Both the position numbers and the translations under genes were made by a program. A stretch of DNA of 64,000 nt, taken from the NCBI RefSeq assembly GCF_000472445.1, contig NZ_AXAJ01000007.1, positions 124,750-188,749 on the forward strand, read 5' to 3'. The DNA comes from Burkholderia sp. WSM2230. GTDB taxonomy: Bacteria; Pseudomonadota; Gammaproteobacteria; Burkholderiales; Burkholderiaceae. Under the pieces are notes generated by a model. It made no database searches. It worked only from the letters and a program-made list of their open reading frames with translations, and had not been told where the DNA came from. Shown here piece by piece: positions 36,911 through 46,276 of this stretch (position 1 is the stretch's first letter; every line of letters begins with the position of its first letter).

Positions 36911-38203
36911 CTATTTGTGCAGCTTCTCGCGCAGCGACTGAACATCGTTCGCGGTGATGGGACGCGCGTCGTTGCCCCATGAAGCGCGGATCCATGAAAG
37001 CACGTTTGCCATTTGCGCATTCGTGAGCGTTTGAGCGAAGCCGGGCATGGGCTGCCGCGGCGGCCCGCTGATCGTCGCGGGACTATTGCCGCCTTCCACC
37101 AGCAGGCGGATCAGCGAGGTGGTGTCTTCCGTGAGTACTGATGGATTGCCTGCCAGCCGCGGGAATACACTGGGAACGCCGGTTCCTTCAACGCCGTGAC
37201 ATTGCGCGCAGAACGAAATATAGACGCGCGCCCCCACCGATTGCGGCGCATCAACGCGATTGCCGTTACGTGCCGGCAAATCCGGCCGTGCATGCGGATC
37301 GTAGTACCCCGAAGGCTTTTGCGCGGGCAGCGACTTGAGATAGCGCGCCATTGCGAGCGCGTCGTCGTCGGTCAGATACTGACTGCTGTCTTCCACCTGT
37401 TCGACCATCGAGCCGAAGGCCGCGAGACCCGCACCGTGGCCCGTCTTCAGAAACGCAGCGAGATCTTTTTCGCCGATGCGCCCGAGCCCCGAGCCCGGAT
37501 CGCTCGTGAGATTCGGCGCGAACCAGTTGTCGTTGACGCCACCTGTCAGATACTTGGGCGACGATTCGTCGTAACCGCGTTCCTGAAAACCCGGGCCGCG
37601 CGGCGTGTGACACGCGCCGCAGTGACCGGGGCCCTGAACCAGAAACGCACCGCGATTCCATTGCGCGTCGCGTCCGGGTTTTGGTCGATAGGGTTCTTTC
37701 GGCGCGAACGCCTGTTGCCAGAAATACAGCAGCCAGCGCTGGTTGAACGGAAATGGGATCTTGCTCGGCGGGGCCGGTTCGGGCACGGGTTTCACTGCGC
37801 GCATGAAATAGGCATAAAGCGCGCGCATGTCGTCGTCGGATAGTTTGGAGAACGACGCATAGGGCATGGCCGGATAGAGCCGCTTGTTGCCCGGCGAGAC
37901 GCCTTCGCGCACGGATCGTGCAAACTCTTCATAGCTGAATGCGCCGATGCCGTAGCGGCGGTCGGGCGAGATGTTGCTGCTCATGATCGTGCCGAAGGGC
38001 GACGTGAGTCCAAGGCCGCCGCCATACGCCTGCCCGCCGACGGCCGTGTGGCATCCGGCGCAATCGGACGCTTTCGCGAGATATTCGCCGCGCGCCACCA
38101 GTGCGGAGTCCAAGTCCGGCTGCTGGGCGCTCGCGCTTTGCGCCGGCAAGATGCAGAGCATTGCGGCAGCGGCCAGCGCCGTCTGTTTCAAGCGCCGCGT
38201 CAT
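36911..38203 (-). CDS. Triheme cytochrome c, periplasmic
   Basis: A 430-residue protein with a signal peptide (MTRRLKQTALAAAAMLCILP, cleavage near AQSASAQ) and three haem c motifs: C48-AG-C51-H52, C195-GA-C198-H199 and C332-AQ-C335-H336. The layout matches triheme cytochrome subunits of membrane alcohol, gluconate or sorbitol dehydrogenases, but no such dehydrogenase is adjacent. Instead it is the last gene of the caa3 oxidase operon, its start overlapping the CtaG-like gene's stop as ATGA. It probably delivers electrons to the oxidase. Confidence 0.9.
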   Translation of the reverse strand: MTRRLKQTALAAAAMLCILPAQSASAQQPDLDSALVARGEYLAKASDCAGCHTAVGGQAYGGGLGLTSPFGTIMSSNISPDRRYGIGAFSYEEFARSVREGVSPGNKRLYPAMPYASFSKLSDDDMRALYAYFMRAVKPVPEPAPPSKIPFPFNQRWLLYFWQQAFAPKEPYRPKPGRDAQWNRGAFLVQGPGHCGACHTPRGPGFQERGYDESSPKYLTGGVNDNWFAPNLTSDPGSGLGRIGEKDLAAFLKTGHGAGLAAFGSMVEQVEDSSQYLTDDDALAMARYLKSLPAQKPSGYYDPHARPDLPARNGNRVDAPQSVGARVYISFCAQCHGVEGTGVPSVFPRLAGNPSVLTEDTTSLIRLLVEGGNSPATISGPPRQPMPGFAQTLTNAQMANVLSWIRASWGNDARPITANDVQSLREKLHK

Positions 38204-39150
38204 GAGCTGCTGTCCCGGCGTGCGGCCAGGGCGGTGGGCATGAGCGGCGCAGGCGTGCGGTGCGTCAGCCAGCGCGCGCCGGTGGCGAGCGCTGCGACCA
38301 GATACGCGAGACCGCCGGGCACCCACATCACGAGTCCGCCCAGTTGTTGATCCTGCAACGGATCGAAACCGAGCGCCGACGTAGGCTCGACATACGCCGG
38401 ATACCAGAGGCCTGGCGCAAGCGTCAGCAATGCCCCGAGCGCGCCGGTGTGGACCATGGTCGTGAAGAGCGACAGCATTGCGTAGCCGCTCTGATCGCGC
38501 CGTGCGCTTTCTCCGAACACGGTCCACCAGAACAGTAGCGCGCTGAGCAGAAAACTCGCGTGCTGAAGCGTGTGAATGCCGGGCGATGCGAGCGCCGCTT
38601 CGAAGAAGCGCGGCATATGCCAGGCCCATAGCGCGGCGGCATGCAGCAGCCACGCGACGGCCGGCGCGCACAGCGTGCGCCACAGTCCGCGCAAGGCCGG
38701 CGTGCGAACCGCTGCCGCTATCCTGTGGCGCAACGCAGGCGGAAAGGCCCACAGCCATACGCCGAGCGGCCTGCTCAGAACGAGCAGCGGGGCGGCGACG
38801 ATCATCATCGATTCATGCTGAACCATATGCGCGGAAAAGAGCGCTGCGCTCAGTGCATCGAGCGGCAAAGCGAGCGCCGCGACGAGTGTGAGCCATCCGA
38901 ACACGAAGGCTCCGAGCTGACGCACGCGAATGCTCCGACCACGCCTGCTGCGCGCGCGCACGCGCCGGTAGCCGGCCACATACAAAGTGAAACTCGCGAT
39001 AAGCAATGCGACGACCCACGGTTCGAAGGTCCAACGCAGCATAGGCGGCCCACTGCGTTCAGCGCCACTCAGCACATGCGCATGTACGCTGGCGCAAGCG
39101 CACGCGCAACCCGCAGCAGAAACGAGCAGGCAGCGTATTGTTCCGTTCAT
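38200..39150 (-). CDS. ctaG: Cytochrome c oxidase assembly protein, CtaG (caa3 type)
   Basis: A 316-residue membrane protein with about seven hydrophobic helices. HMVQHESMMIVAAPLLVLSRPL and HMPRFFEAALASPGIHTLQH contain the conserved His residues of the caa3-type CtaG family (not Cox11), thought to help build the copper centre. Start ATG 39150 overlaps the 110-residue gene's stop as ATGA; the frame continues upstream with non-conserved sequence. Confidence 0.85.
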   Translation of the reverse strand: MNGTIRCLLVSAAGCACACASVHAHVLSGAERSGPPMLRWTFEPWVVALLIASFTLYVAGYRRVRARSRRGRSIRVRQLGAFVFGWLTLVAALALPLDALSAALFSAHMVQHESMMIVAAPLLVLSRPLGVWLWAFPPALRHRIAAAVRTPALRGLWRTLCAPAVAWLLHAAALWAWHMPRFFEAALASPGIHTLQHASFLLSALLFWWTVFGESARRDQSGYAMLSLFTTMVHTGALGALLTLAPGLWYPAYVEPTSALGFDPLQDQQLGGLVMWVPGGLAYLVAALATGARWLTHRTPAPLMPTALAARRDSSS

Positions 39151-39479
39151 TGCACGCATGGAGAAAGAAGCCATTGCGGTATCCACATCGCGACTAGTGC
39201 GAGCGTCGAAATCATGCCGACCCATGTGGCCGCGCACGCAAGCATCGCGGGTCGCGCGGGCAGAGCCGGAGCGCTCGCCGGCGCCGCCATGCCGGCTTCG
39301 CGCCAGCGGTGCCATGCCAGCAGCGTGGCGACAAGCGAAAAGAGCAGCGCGGTGCCGGTCACGCTGCCGAGCGGCAACAGCGTTCGCCACGCGCATGAAG
39401 GCGTGACGAGTGCATAGTCCGCGCTCAACGCGGCGAGTACCGCGGAGGGCGCACCAAGAAGCGCAAGCCAGGTTCGCAT
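39147..39479 (-). CDS. Small membrane protein of the caa3 operon
   Basis: A 110-residue protein with three hydrophobic segments (WLALLGAPSAVLAALSADYAL, GTALLFSLVATLLAWH, MLACAATWVGMISTLALVAM). It is locked in the oxidase operon by 12 bases after the subunit III gene and an ATGA overlap with ctaG. It sits where a small oxidase subunit IV or an assembly factor would be expected, but I cannot match it to either. Confidence 0.7.
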   Translation of the reverse strand: MRTWLALLGAPSAVLAALSADYALVTPSCAWRTLLPLGSVTGTALLFSLVATLLAWHRWREAGMAAPASAPALPARPAMLACAATWVGMISTLALVAMWIPQWLLSPCVQ

Positions 39480-39491
39480 CGCAAACCTCCA

Positions 39492-40142
39492 TCACAACCG
39501 GGGAGCCAGATAGATCACCGCATAGATCGGCAACCAGCTCAGTACGACGAAGTACCAGTACAGCGCGTTCTCGCTCACGTCGACGAAACGCTTTCCTTCA
39601 AACGGCCCGGTGAACAACAGCACGGCGAGTACGGCTGTGTCGATTGCGTCCGTAATGAGGTGCGTAGTGTGCAAGCCGAGCAGCAGCCACACCACGGAGC
39701 CGTACGCGTTGGTGTACCAGCTCACATTCAGCGCGGCGAACTCGAAGCCGCGCAGCACGAGAAACACCACGGCGAACAACAGGCAGATGGTGAGCCACAG
39801 GCGCGCGCGGGCACGTTGCTGACGGTCCGCGGCCTGTTTCGCCAACTGGTTGGGCCACATGCTGACGAGCAGAATCACCGTGTTGACGGTGCCCCATAGC
39901 AGATCGGGCGGCGCAGCATTGAGGGGCCAGCGAGCAGTGAGGCTGCGCAGATAGAAGTACGCCATGACCGCGATGGCGAACACCGTGCCCTCTATCAGCA
40001 TCAGGCACATCGTGCTCCACCACATCAGGCTGCGGTGCCCGAAGCCGAAGCTCGGCAAATGCCGCACGTCGAGCGTCAACGCGGGCGCGGGGCCGTCTTC
40101 GTGCCGCGCCACATCGACCGGGACTTTGCGCAGTTCGGTCAT
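39492..40142 (-). CDS. ctaE: Cytochrome c oxidase subunit III
   Basis: A 216-residue membrane protein with about five helices, matching short subunit III proteins of caa3 oxidases (LMWWSTMCLMLIEGTVFAIA; LLLGLHTTHLITDAIDTAVL; NALYWYFVVLSWLPIYAVIY). Start ATG 40142 overlaps the subunit I stop as ATGA. Confidence 0.9.
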   Translation of the reverse strand: MTELRKVPVDVARHEDGPAPALTLDVRHLPSFGFGHRSLMWWSTMCLMLIEGTVFAIAVMAYFYLRSLTARWPLNAAPPDLLWGTVNTVILLVSMWPNQLAKQAADRQQRARARLWLTICLLFAVVFLVLRGFEFAALNVSWYTNAYGSVVWLLLGLHTTHLITDAIDTAVLAVLLFTGPFEGKRFVDVSENALYWYFVVLSWLPIYAVIYLAPRL

Positions 40143-42088
40143 GGCCGTTGCTCGAGTTGCAGCGCGCGTTTGTTTTGCCCGTGACTGGGCCAGAACCAGC
40201 CGATCATCGCGACGACGACCGGGACCGAGCCCCACACCACCGCCCACGGCGAAAAGATCGAGCCGATGAACAGCACGGTGGTGGCCACCGCGCTGATAAA
40301 CGGCCAGATCGACGGCGATGGAAAGAGCAGTCGCAGATCGGGCCGCGCATCGAGCACGGTAGTGCAGAGCACTTCGCGTGACTCGGCAGCGAGGCCACTG
40401 ACATATGCGGGCTGTGCGCCGGCTTCCCACAGCGGGTCGCGTCCGTGCACCACGGGCAGCGCGTCGAAATTGTGCGGCGGCGGCGGGCTCGCGGTGCTCC
40501 ATTCGAGCGTGCCCGCGCCCCATGGGTCCGCGCCCGCCACCGCGCCATGCCGGTAGCTATGCAGCGCATTGACGATAAAAACCAGCACGCTCACGCCGAT
40601 GGTCACCGCGCCTATCGTGGCGGTCAGGTTCAGGCTGTCCCAGCCCATTCCCCGCGGATAAGTCCACACTCGGCGCGGCATGCCGTGCAGACCGAGAATA
40701 TGCATCGGGAAAAAGGTGACATTGAAGCCGATAAAGAAGAGCCAGAATTGCAGGCGCCCCAGCGTCTCGTTCATCAGGCGGCCGGTGGCTTTCGGATACC
40801 AGTAATAGAACGCGCCAAATAGCGGAAACACGGCACCGCCGAGCAGCACGTAATGCAGATGCGCGACGACGAAGTAGGTGTCGTGCACTTGCAGATCGAG
40901 CGACACAGAGCCGAGCATCACGCCCGTCATTCCACCCAGCACCAGAATGAAGAAGAAGCCGAGCGCGAACCACAACGGCGTTTTCAGGTTGAGGCGGCCG
41001 GTCCAGAGCGTTGCGATCCAGCAGAAGATCTGCACGCCGGACGGTATTGCGATCATCAGGCTGGCGGCGGTAAAAAAGCTCTTGCCGAGCGCGGGAATGC
41101 TGGTCGCGAACATGTGATGCACCCACAGGCCGAATGCGAGAAACGCAGTGGCGATCAGCGCGAGCACCATTGCCGGGTAGCCGAAAATCGGGCGGCGCGC
41201 GAAGGTCGGGATGATCGACGAGAGAAAGCCGAGCGGCGGAATGAAGATCAGATACACCTCGGGATGGCCGAAGAACCAGAAAAGGTGCTGCCACAGCAGC
41301 ACGTCGCCGCCGCGCGCCGCGTTATAGAAATGCGTGCCGACCAGACGGTCCAGAATCAGCGCAGTACTGCTGAGCATGACCGCGGGCATGGCGAACAGCA
41401 CCATGAACTGCGTGATGAGCGTGGCCCACACGAAGAGCGGCATGCGGTTGAGCGACATGCCGGGCGCACGCATCTTGAAGATGGTGGTGATCAGTACGAC
41501 TGCTTCGAGCAGCCCGGACAGCTCGGTGAAGGTGATCATCTGCGCCCAGATGTCGACGCCTTTGCCCGTCGAATAGTCGGGCCCGGCGAGCGGCACGTAG
41601 CTGAACCATCCGGCGTCCGGACCGGCGCCGAGTATGAATGCGACGTACAGCGTCGCGCCGCCGAACAGGAAAACCCAGTACGCGTACGCGTTCATCCGCG
41701 GAAAGGCGACGCTGCGTGCGCCGATCATCAGCGGCACGAGCCATCCGGCGACGGCCTGCATGACCGGCACCGCAAACAGGAACATCATCGTGGTGCCGTG
41801 AATCGTGAAGAGCTGGTTGTACAGTTCGGGGCCGACGAGGCGATTGCCGGGCCGCGCGAGTTGCAGGCGCATGGCAAGCGCGAGCAGGCCGGCCAGCAGA
41901 AAGAATACGAACGTGGTGATCACGAAGCGCCGCGCCACGGTCTTGTGATTCACCGCGCAGAGGCGGCCGGGCCATCCGGGCGGATCGCTCCAGGTGCGCG
42001 CGAGTGCCTCGGCGATGTGCGCTCCGGCAGCGGGGCCGTCCACCGGATGTTCGATACGTCGCGGCGAGGCGGAATGAGGTTCGCTCAT
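40139..42088 (-). CDS. ctaD: Cytochrome c oxidase subunit I, lacking D- and K-channel residues
   Basis: A 649-residue haem-copper oxidase subunit I, about 12 core helices. Ligands are intact: His97 and His412 (low-spin haem), His410 (high-spin haem), His275, His324 and His325 (CuB), and Tyr279 of HPEVY, expected to be cross-linked to His275. Glu277 is kept. The usual proton-channel residues are changed: the APDMAFPRMN motif reads ARSVAFPRMN (Ser126 in place of D132 of Rhodobacter numbering), and TGIKIFSW reads SGVQIFCW (Gln353 in place of K362). ATG 42088 overlaps the subunit II stop. The N-terminal 45 residues are hydrophilic. Confidence 0.92.
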   Translation of the reverse strand: MSEPHSASPRRIEHPVDGPAAGAHIAEALARTWSDPPGWPGRLCAVNHKTVARRFVITTFVFFLLAGLLALAMRLQLARPGNRLVGPELYNQLFTIHGTTMMFLFAVPVMQAVAGWLVPLMIGARSVAFPRMNAYAYWVFLFGGATLYVAFILGAGPDAGWFSYVPLAGPDYSTGKGVDIWAQMITFTELSGLLEAVVLITTIFKMRAPGMSLNRMPLFVWATLITQFMVLFAMPAVMLSSTALILDRLVGTHFYNAARGGDVLLWQHLFWFFGHPEVYLIFIPPLGFLSSIIPTFARRPIFGYPAMVLALIATAFLAFGLWVHHMFATSIPALGKSFFTAASLMIAIPSGVQIFCWIATLWTGRLNLKTPLWFALGFFFILVLGGMTGVMLGSVSLDLQVHDTYFVVAHLHYVLLGGAVFPLFGAFYYWYPKATGRLMNETLGRLQFWLFFIGFNVTFFPMHILGLHGMPRRVWTYPRGMGWDSLNLTATIGAVTIGVSVLVFIVNALHSYRHGAVAGADPWGAGTLEWSTASPPPPHNFDALPVVHGRDPLWEAGAQPAYVSGLAAESREVLCTTVLDARPDLRLLFPSPSIWPFISAVATTVLFIGSIFSPWAVVWGSVPVVVAMIGWFWPSHGQNKRALQLEQRP

Positions 42089-43170
42089 TGAAGGGTTCCG
42101 ATCCATGCGACAACGGCATTGAGGTCCTGCGCCGACAACTGGCTTGGGGGCATCGTCGTGCCGGGCTTCATGCTGCCCGGCGCCTTGATCCACGATTCCA
42201 GATTCGCGGGCGTGTTCTCGAACGTGCCGGCGCCGAGCATCGGCCGGCTCATGACATGCGTGAGGTCGGGCCCGAGCACGCCCTGAGCGGAGGTGCCGCG
42301 CACCGTGTGACAACCGGCGCAGTTGCCGGTCACGAAAAGGCGCTCGCCTTGCGCTTGCAGCGCGTTGGCCGGCTGCGGCGCGGGGGCCCGCTGGCGCGCG
42401 AGCCAGGCGTCGTATTGGGCGGGCGGTTCGGCAACCACCGTGAAGGCCATCAACGCATGCTCCAGCCCGCAGAATTCGGCGCACTGGCCACGATAGCTGC
42501 CGGCGCGGTCGGCACGGAATTCGATGGTCGATTCGCGCCCGGGAATCATATCTTTCTTGCCGTGCAGATTCGGCACCCAGAACGTATGGATCACGTCGTC
42601 GGCTTTCAGCGAGATGACGACAGGCCGTCCCACCGGAATGTGCAGCTCGTTCGCAACCGCGAAGCTGCTGCCGGGCGTATCGTCCGCGTAACGCGCTTCC
42701 CACCACCACTGGTGCCCGGTCATCTCCAGATGAACGGCGTCGGCAACGGGCAGGCGCGACAATGCGCGATCGGTCGCGATGTCGGCGACGAGCAGCCCGA
42801 ACAGCAGCACCACCGAGACGATCGACGCCCCGCCCACCACGCGGCGCACGCGTTTCTCGGGACGCTCCAGCGAGCCGAGGTCGGCGCGCGCATCGCGGCC
42901 AGCGCGCGGCGCGCGCATCGTCGCGACGAGCAGCGCGATCAGCACGGCCGCGAACACGAGGGAGCAGACGGTGAGCGTAAGCGTCCACAGCGAGAAGATG
43001 TGCGAAGCCTGTACGCCCGCGGGGCTGAGCGCATTTTGCGCGGGGGCGGCCTGTACCATCGACGGCAGGCCGCAGCAACAGGCGGCGGCTGCCCGCAGCG
43101 GCAGCGCGCCGCGCAGTCGCGTTCCAGCAGGGTTGTTCCGCCGGCTTTGAGGTGCGTGGCCTGTGTGCAT
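42085..43170 (-). CDS. ctaC: Cytochrome c oxidase subunit II with fused cytochrome c domain (caa3)
   Basis: A 361-residue protein: N-terminal leader and two membrane helices (about 55-85 and 112-131), a periplasmic CuA domain with His195, Cys230, Glu232, Cys234, His238 and Met241, and a C-terminal cytochrome c domain with C284-AG-C287-H288. This fusion defines the caa3 type. It is the first gene of the operon running to 36911. ATG 43170 is preferred as it gives a basic leader followed by a hydrophobic stretch with a Cys run (ACCC), possibly a lipoprotein-type signal. Confidence 0.9.
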   Translation of the reverse strand: MHTGHAPQSRRNNPAGTRLRGALPLRAAAACCCGLPSMVQAAPAQNALSPAGVQASHIFSLWTLTLTVCSLVFAAVLIALLVATMRAPRAGRDARADLGSLERPEKRVRRVVGGASIVSVVLLFGLLVADIATDRALSRLPVADAVHLEMTGHQWWWEARYADDTPGSSFAVANELHIPVGRPVVISLKADDVIHTFWVPNLHGKKDMIPGRESTIEFRADRAGSYRGQCAEFCGLEHALMAFTVVAEPPAQYDAWLARQRAPAPQPANALQAQGERLFVTGNCAGCHTVRGTSAQGVLGPDLTHVMSRPMLGAGTFENTPANLESWIKAPGSMKPGTTMPPSQLSAQDLNAVVAWIGTLQ

Positions 43171-43478
43171 GCTTGCGCGAGGTCGCTCGAGTGGGGACGT
43201 TTGCGAGTCCGGAGCAATCCCTGTACCTTCTGTCAACGTACGTCTGGCGGCGTCTGCCGCAGACCTGGGCGAGCTCGCGCCGGAGTTCGGAAACATCGCT
43301 TCATATCGCTCGCGTTCGCTAATAAAATGTCGCGATGCACATAGAGCCGCAAAGAACCGGCTTTCGCGGGGCTTTGCGGGCGAAACGACAGCAGGGCGTA
43401 GAAGAGAATACGCGGCGGCCTTGCCCGCGCATCAAATTGCAGATCAGCTACTCGGCCGATTCTCCTTGGAGCAGGTTA
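43171..43478. other. Divergent promoter region, caa3 operon / hybrid kinase
   Basis: 308 bases between outward-facing genes. An AT-richer patch lies near 43295-43330. I see no FNR/Anr-type TTGAT-N4-ATCAA box, no strong palindrome and no convincing small ORF. Confidence 0.5.
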
Positions 43479-45842
43479 ATGGTGCATGCATACGAGCCGG
43501 ATGACATCGTTCAGAACTGGGCCAACATATGGGTTCAGTCTCTGCGCGACTATGCGGTAATCGGGTTATCCGAAGACGGCCGCATTCGCTCGTGGAATCC
43601 TGGCGGCGAGGCCATTCATGGCTTTCGCGAGGACGAAGTCCTGGGTAAGCCGCTGGACGTTCTTTACACCGCCGAAGAGCGAGCCAAGGGGCTGCCGCAA
43701 GCGGCGCTTGCCACGGCGCGTCGCGAGGGACGCTGCGAGAGCGAAGGCTGGCGTCTGCGCAAGGACGGCAAGTTGTTCTGGGCAAGCGCCGTGATCACCG
43801 CGCTGTATTCGCCCGACGGTGTGCTGCTCGGCTTCGGCGAGATCGTGCGCGACATGACCGACAAGAAGACGGTGCACGAGGCAGTGCTCGAAAGCGAGCG
43901 GCGTTTCCGGCTGCTGGTCGACGGCGTTACCGATTACGCGATCTACATGCTGTCGCCCGAAGGGCTGGTGACAAACTGGAATTCGGGCGCGCGCCGCATC
44001 AAGGGTTATACGGCGAGTGAAATCATCGGCTCGCATTTTTCGCGTTTCTATACGCCGGAAGATGCCGCAAAGGGACTGCCGCAGCGCGGTCTCGCGGGCG
44101 CCGCGCGCGACGGCCGCTTCGAGGCGGAAGGGTGGCGCGTGCGCAAGGACGGCTCGCGTTTCTGGGCGCATGTGGTGATCGACGCGATTCGCGAGGGCGG
44201 CACGCTGGTCGGTTTCGCCAAGATCACGCGCGACATCAACGAAAGAATGGAAGCGACCCGCCTCCTGGAAGAGACGCGCGTCGCGCTCGTGCAGTCGCAG
44301 AAGATGGAAGCCATCGGCAAGCTGACCGGCGGCGTCGCGCACGATTTCAACAACGTCATGCAAATTTTGCGCGGCAATCTGGAACTGCTGGAAAGCCGCC
44401 ACAAGCGCGACGGCTGGACGCGCGAGCGCCTCCACAAGGCGATCGACGCGGTGGAGCGCGGCGCGAAGCTCGCGTCGCAACTGCTCGCGTTCGGGCGCCA
44501 GCAGCCGTTGCGGCCTATCGTCATCAATCTGGCGGCCGCGATTCGCGGCATGGACGATCTGCTGCGCCGCGCGCTCGGCGAAACGGTTCAGATCGAGACC
44601 GTGGTGGCGGGCGGGCTGTGGAATACGTTGATCGACGTTCATCAGATGGAAAACGTGATCCTCAATCTTGCGATCAATGCTCGCGACGCGATGAGCGAAG
44701 GCGGCAAGCTGACGATGGAAGTGTCGAACGCAATGCTCGACGACCAGTACGTAGTGGGTTTCCCGGATGTGCCGCCGGGCCAGTATGTGATGCTGGCCGT
44801 GACCGATACGGGTACGGGCATGCCGCCCGAAGTGGTACAGCGCGCATTCGATCCGTTTTTCACGACCAAACCCGAGGGCCAGGGCACCGGGCTCGGGCTG
44901 AGCATGGCCTATGGCTTCGTGAAGCAGAGCGGCGGGCACATCAGGATTTACAGCGAAGTCGGACATGGCACGACGATCAAGATCTATCTGCCGCGCTCCA
45001 CCGAAGAAGCGGTCGAGGCGCCCCCTGCGCAGCCCGTTACGCTGCTGGGCGGAACCGAAACGATCCTGGTGGTGGAGGACGACAAGGACGTGCAATCCAC
45101 AGTGGTCGACACGCTTTCCGGCCTCGGCTACAGCGTGCTGAAGGCGAATGATGCGGAGCAGGCGCTCGCCGTGGTGCGCAGCGGCGTGCATATCGACCTG
45201 TTGTTTACCGACGTGGTGATGCCCGGCCCGTTACGCAGCCCGGCGATGGTCGCGCAGGCGGTGCAGTTGTTGCCGCGCCTGAAGGTGCTTTTTACATCGG
45301 GCTACACGCAAAACGCGATCGTGCATGGCGGACGGCTCGACCCGGGCGTCGAATTGCTCAGCAAGCCGTACAGCCGCGAACAGCTCGCGTACAAGATACG
45401 GCAGATACTCGGTGTGCCGCCGCTCGCCCGCGGCGTCCCCGCCGCCCCAACTCACTCGGCGCAGCCAACCGAGCCTGCGTCCGCAGCCGGTGCGAGTTTG
45501 CGCCTGCTGCTGGTCGACGACGACATCGAAACCGCGGAGGCAGTGGGCGAGTTGCTGAAACTGGTGGGCCACGAGCCGGCCATCACCGGTTCGCCGCAGG
45601 AGGCGTTGCGCCTGCTGGAGGCGGAGCCGTTCGACGTGCTGATCACCGACCTGTCGATGCCGGCCATGCCGGGCCTCGAACTGGCGCAACAGGCCACTCA
45701 ATTGCGGCCCACGCTACGCGTGATTTTCGCGTCCGGCCACGAAATGCCCGCGGTGAATGCATTGCCGTTTCGCTGGGGCGCACTTCGCAAGCCGTATGGC
45801 ATTGAGGAACTCGACGCGATGCTGCGTGGCTTCGGCGAGTAG
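43479..45842 (+). CDS. Hybrid histidine kinase: PAS-PAS-kinase-REC-REC
   Basis: A 787-residue soluble sensor. Two PAS domains (about 10-130 and 140-255; each with a WRLRKDG or WRVRKDG strand and F-G/A-I-R-D end) are followed by a HisKA domain with phospho-His288 in GGVAHDFNN, a HATPase domain (NLAINARDAM N-box, DTGTGMP, GLGLSMAYG), then two receivers with Asp578 and Asp724. No membrane helix, so it senses a cytoplasmic signal. GGAG stands seven bases before ATG 43479. No response regulator with a DNA-binding domain is nearby. It is divergent from the caa3 operon, so it could control respiration, but that is only positional. Confidence 0.9.
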   Translation: MVHAYEPDDIVQNWANIWVQSLRDYAVIGLSEDGRIRSWNPGGEAIHGFREDEVLGKPLDVLYTAEERAKGLPQAALATARREGRCESEGWRLRKDGKLFWASAVITALYSPDGVLLGFGEIVRDMTDKKTVHEAVLESERRFRLLVDGVTDYAIYMLSPEGLVTNWNSGARRIKGYTASEIIGSHFSRFYTPEDAAKGLPQRGLAGAARDGRFEAEGWRVRKDGSRFWAHVVIDAIREGGTLVGFAKITRDINERMEATRLLEETRVALVQSQKMEAIGKLTGGVAHDFNNVMQILRGNLELLESRHKRDGWTRERLHKAIDAVERGAKLASQLLAFGRQQPLRPIVINLAAAIRGMDDLLRRALGETVQIETVVAGGLWNTLIDVHQMENVILNLAINARDAMSEGGKLTMEVSNAMLDDQYVVGFPDVPPGQYVMLAVTDTGTGMPPEVVQRAFDPFFTTKPEGQGTGLGLSMAYGFVKQSGGHIRIYSEVGHGTTIKIYLPRSTEEAVEAPPAQPVTLLGGTETILVVEDDKDVQSTVVDTLSGLGYSVLKANDAEQALAVVRSGVHIDLLFTDVVMPGPLRSPAMVAQAVQLLPRLKVLFTSGYTQNAIVHGGRLDPGVELLSKPYSREQLAYKIRQILGVPPLARGVPAAPTHSAQPTEPASAAGASLRLLLVDDDIETAEAVGELLKLVGHEPAITGSPQEALRLLEAEPFDVLITDLSMPAMPGLELAQQATQLRPTLRVIFASGHEMPAVNALPFRWGALRKPYGIEELDAMLRGFGE

Positions 45843-45862
45843 TACGCGCGGTGCCCGGCGTG

Positions 45863-46144
45863 TCAGCGTGCGCAGGAACTGCAGACGAATTTGAACTGAG
45901 CGACCGTGCCCGCGGTGTCGCGTTTACCGCGTTGCCGTAGCTCTTCCGCGAGGAGCTGCTGGAAGAGCGCCACTTGCGCTTGCCCATACAGTTCGCAGAA
46001 CTCGGTGAGCGTTTCGACGATCGCCCGCCTCTCGCTTTCCGGAGTCAATGTACTGCTGATGTGCGAAGAGCCGCGTGCGAGTTCGAGCAGGTACGCAAGG
46101 CGCGCGCTCGCCACGGCGGCACCGCCAGATTTGGCCTTCGGCAT
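45863..46144 (-). CDS. Small helical protein, unknown
   Basis: A 93-residue protein, probably mostly helical (ARLAYLLELARGSSH; RRAIVETLTEFCELYGQAQVALFQQLLAEELRQ), ending with FKFVCSSCAR, a CxxC-like pair. GAGAG stands about six bases before ATG 46144. No family recognised. It is convergent with the hybrid kinase gene. Confidence 0.6.
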   Translation of the reverse strand: MPKAKSGGAAVASARLAYLLELARGSSHISSTLTPESERRAIVETLTEFCELYGQAQVALFQQLLAEELRQRGKRDTAGTVAQFKFVCSSCAR

Positions 46145-46276
46145 AGGGCTCTCTCAGGATTTTTATTGATGTACGGCGAGGCTGGCTCGCGGGTAGTGCG
46201 TGGTAAATGACTGCTTCTGAATTTATCGCGCGTTCCTGAAGGAAATCTTAAGGCCTGGCTTTAGTAGCCAGCGTGT

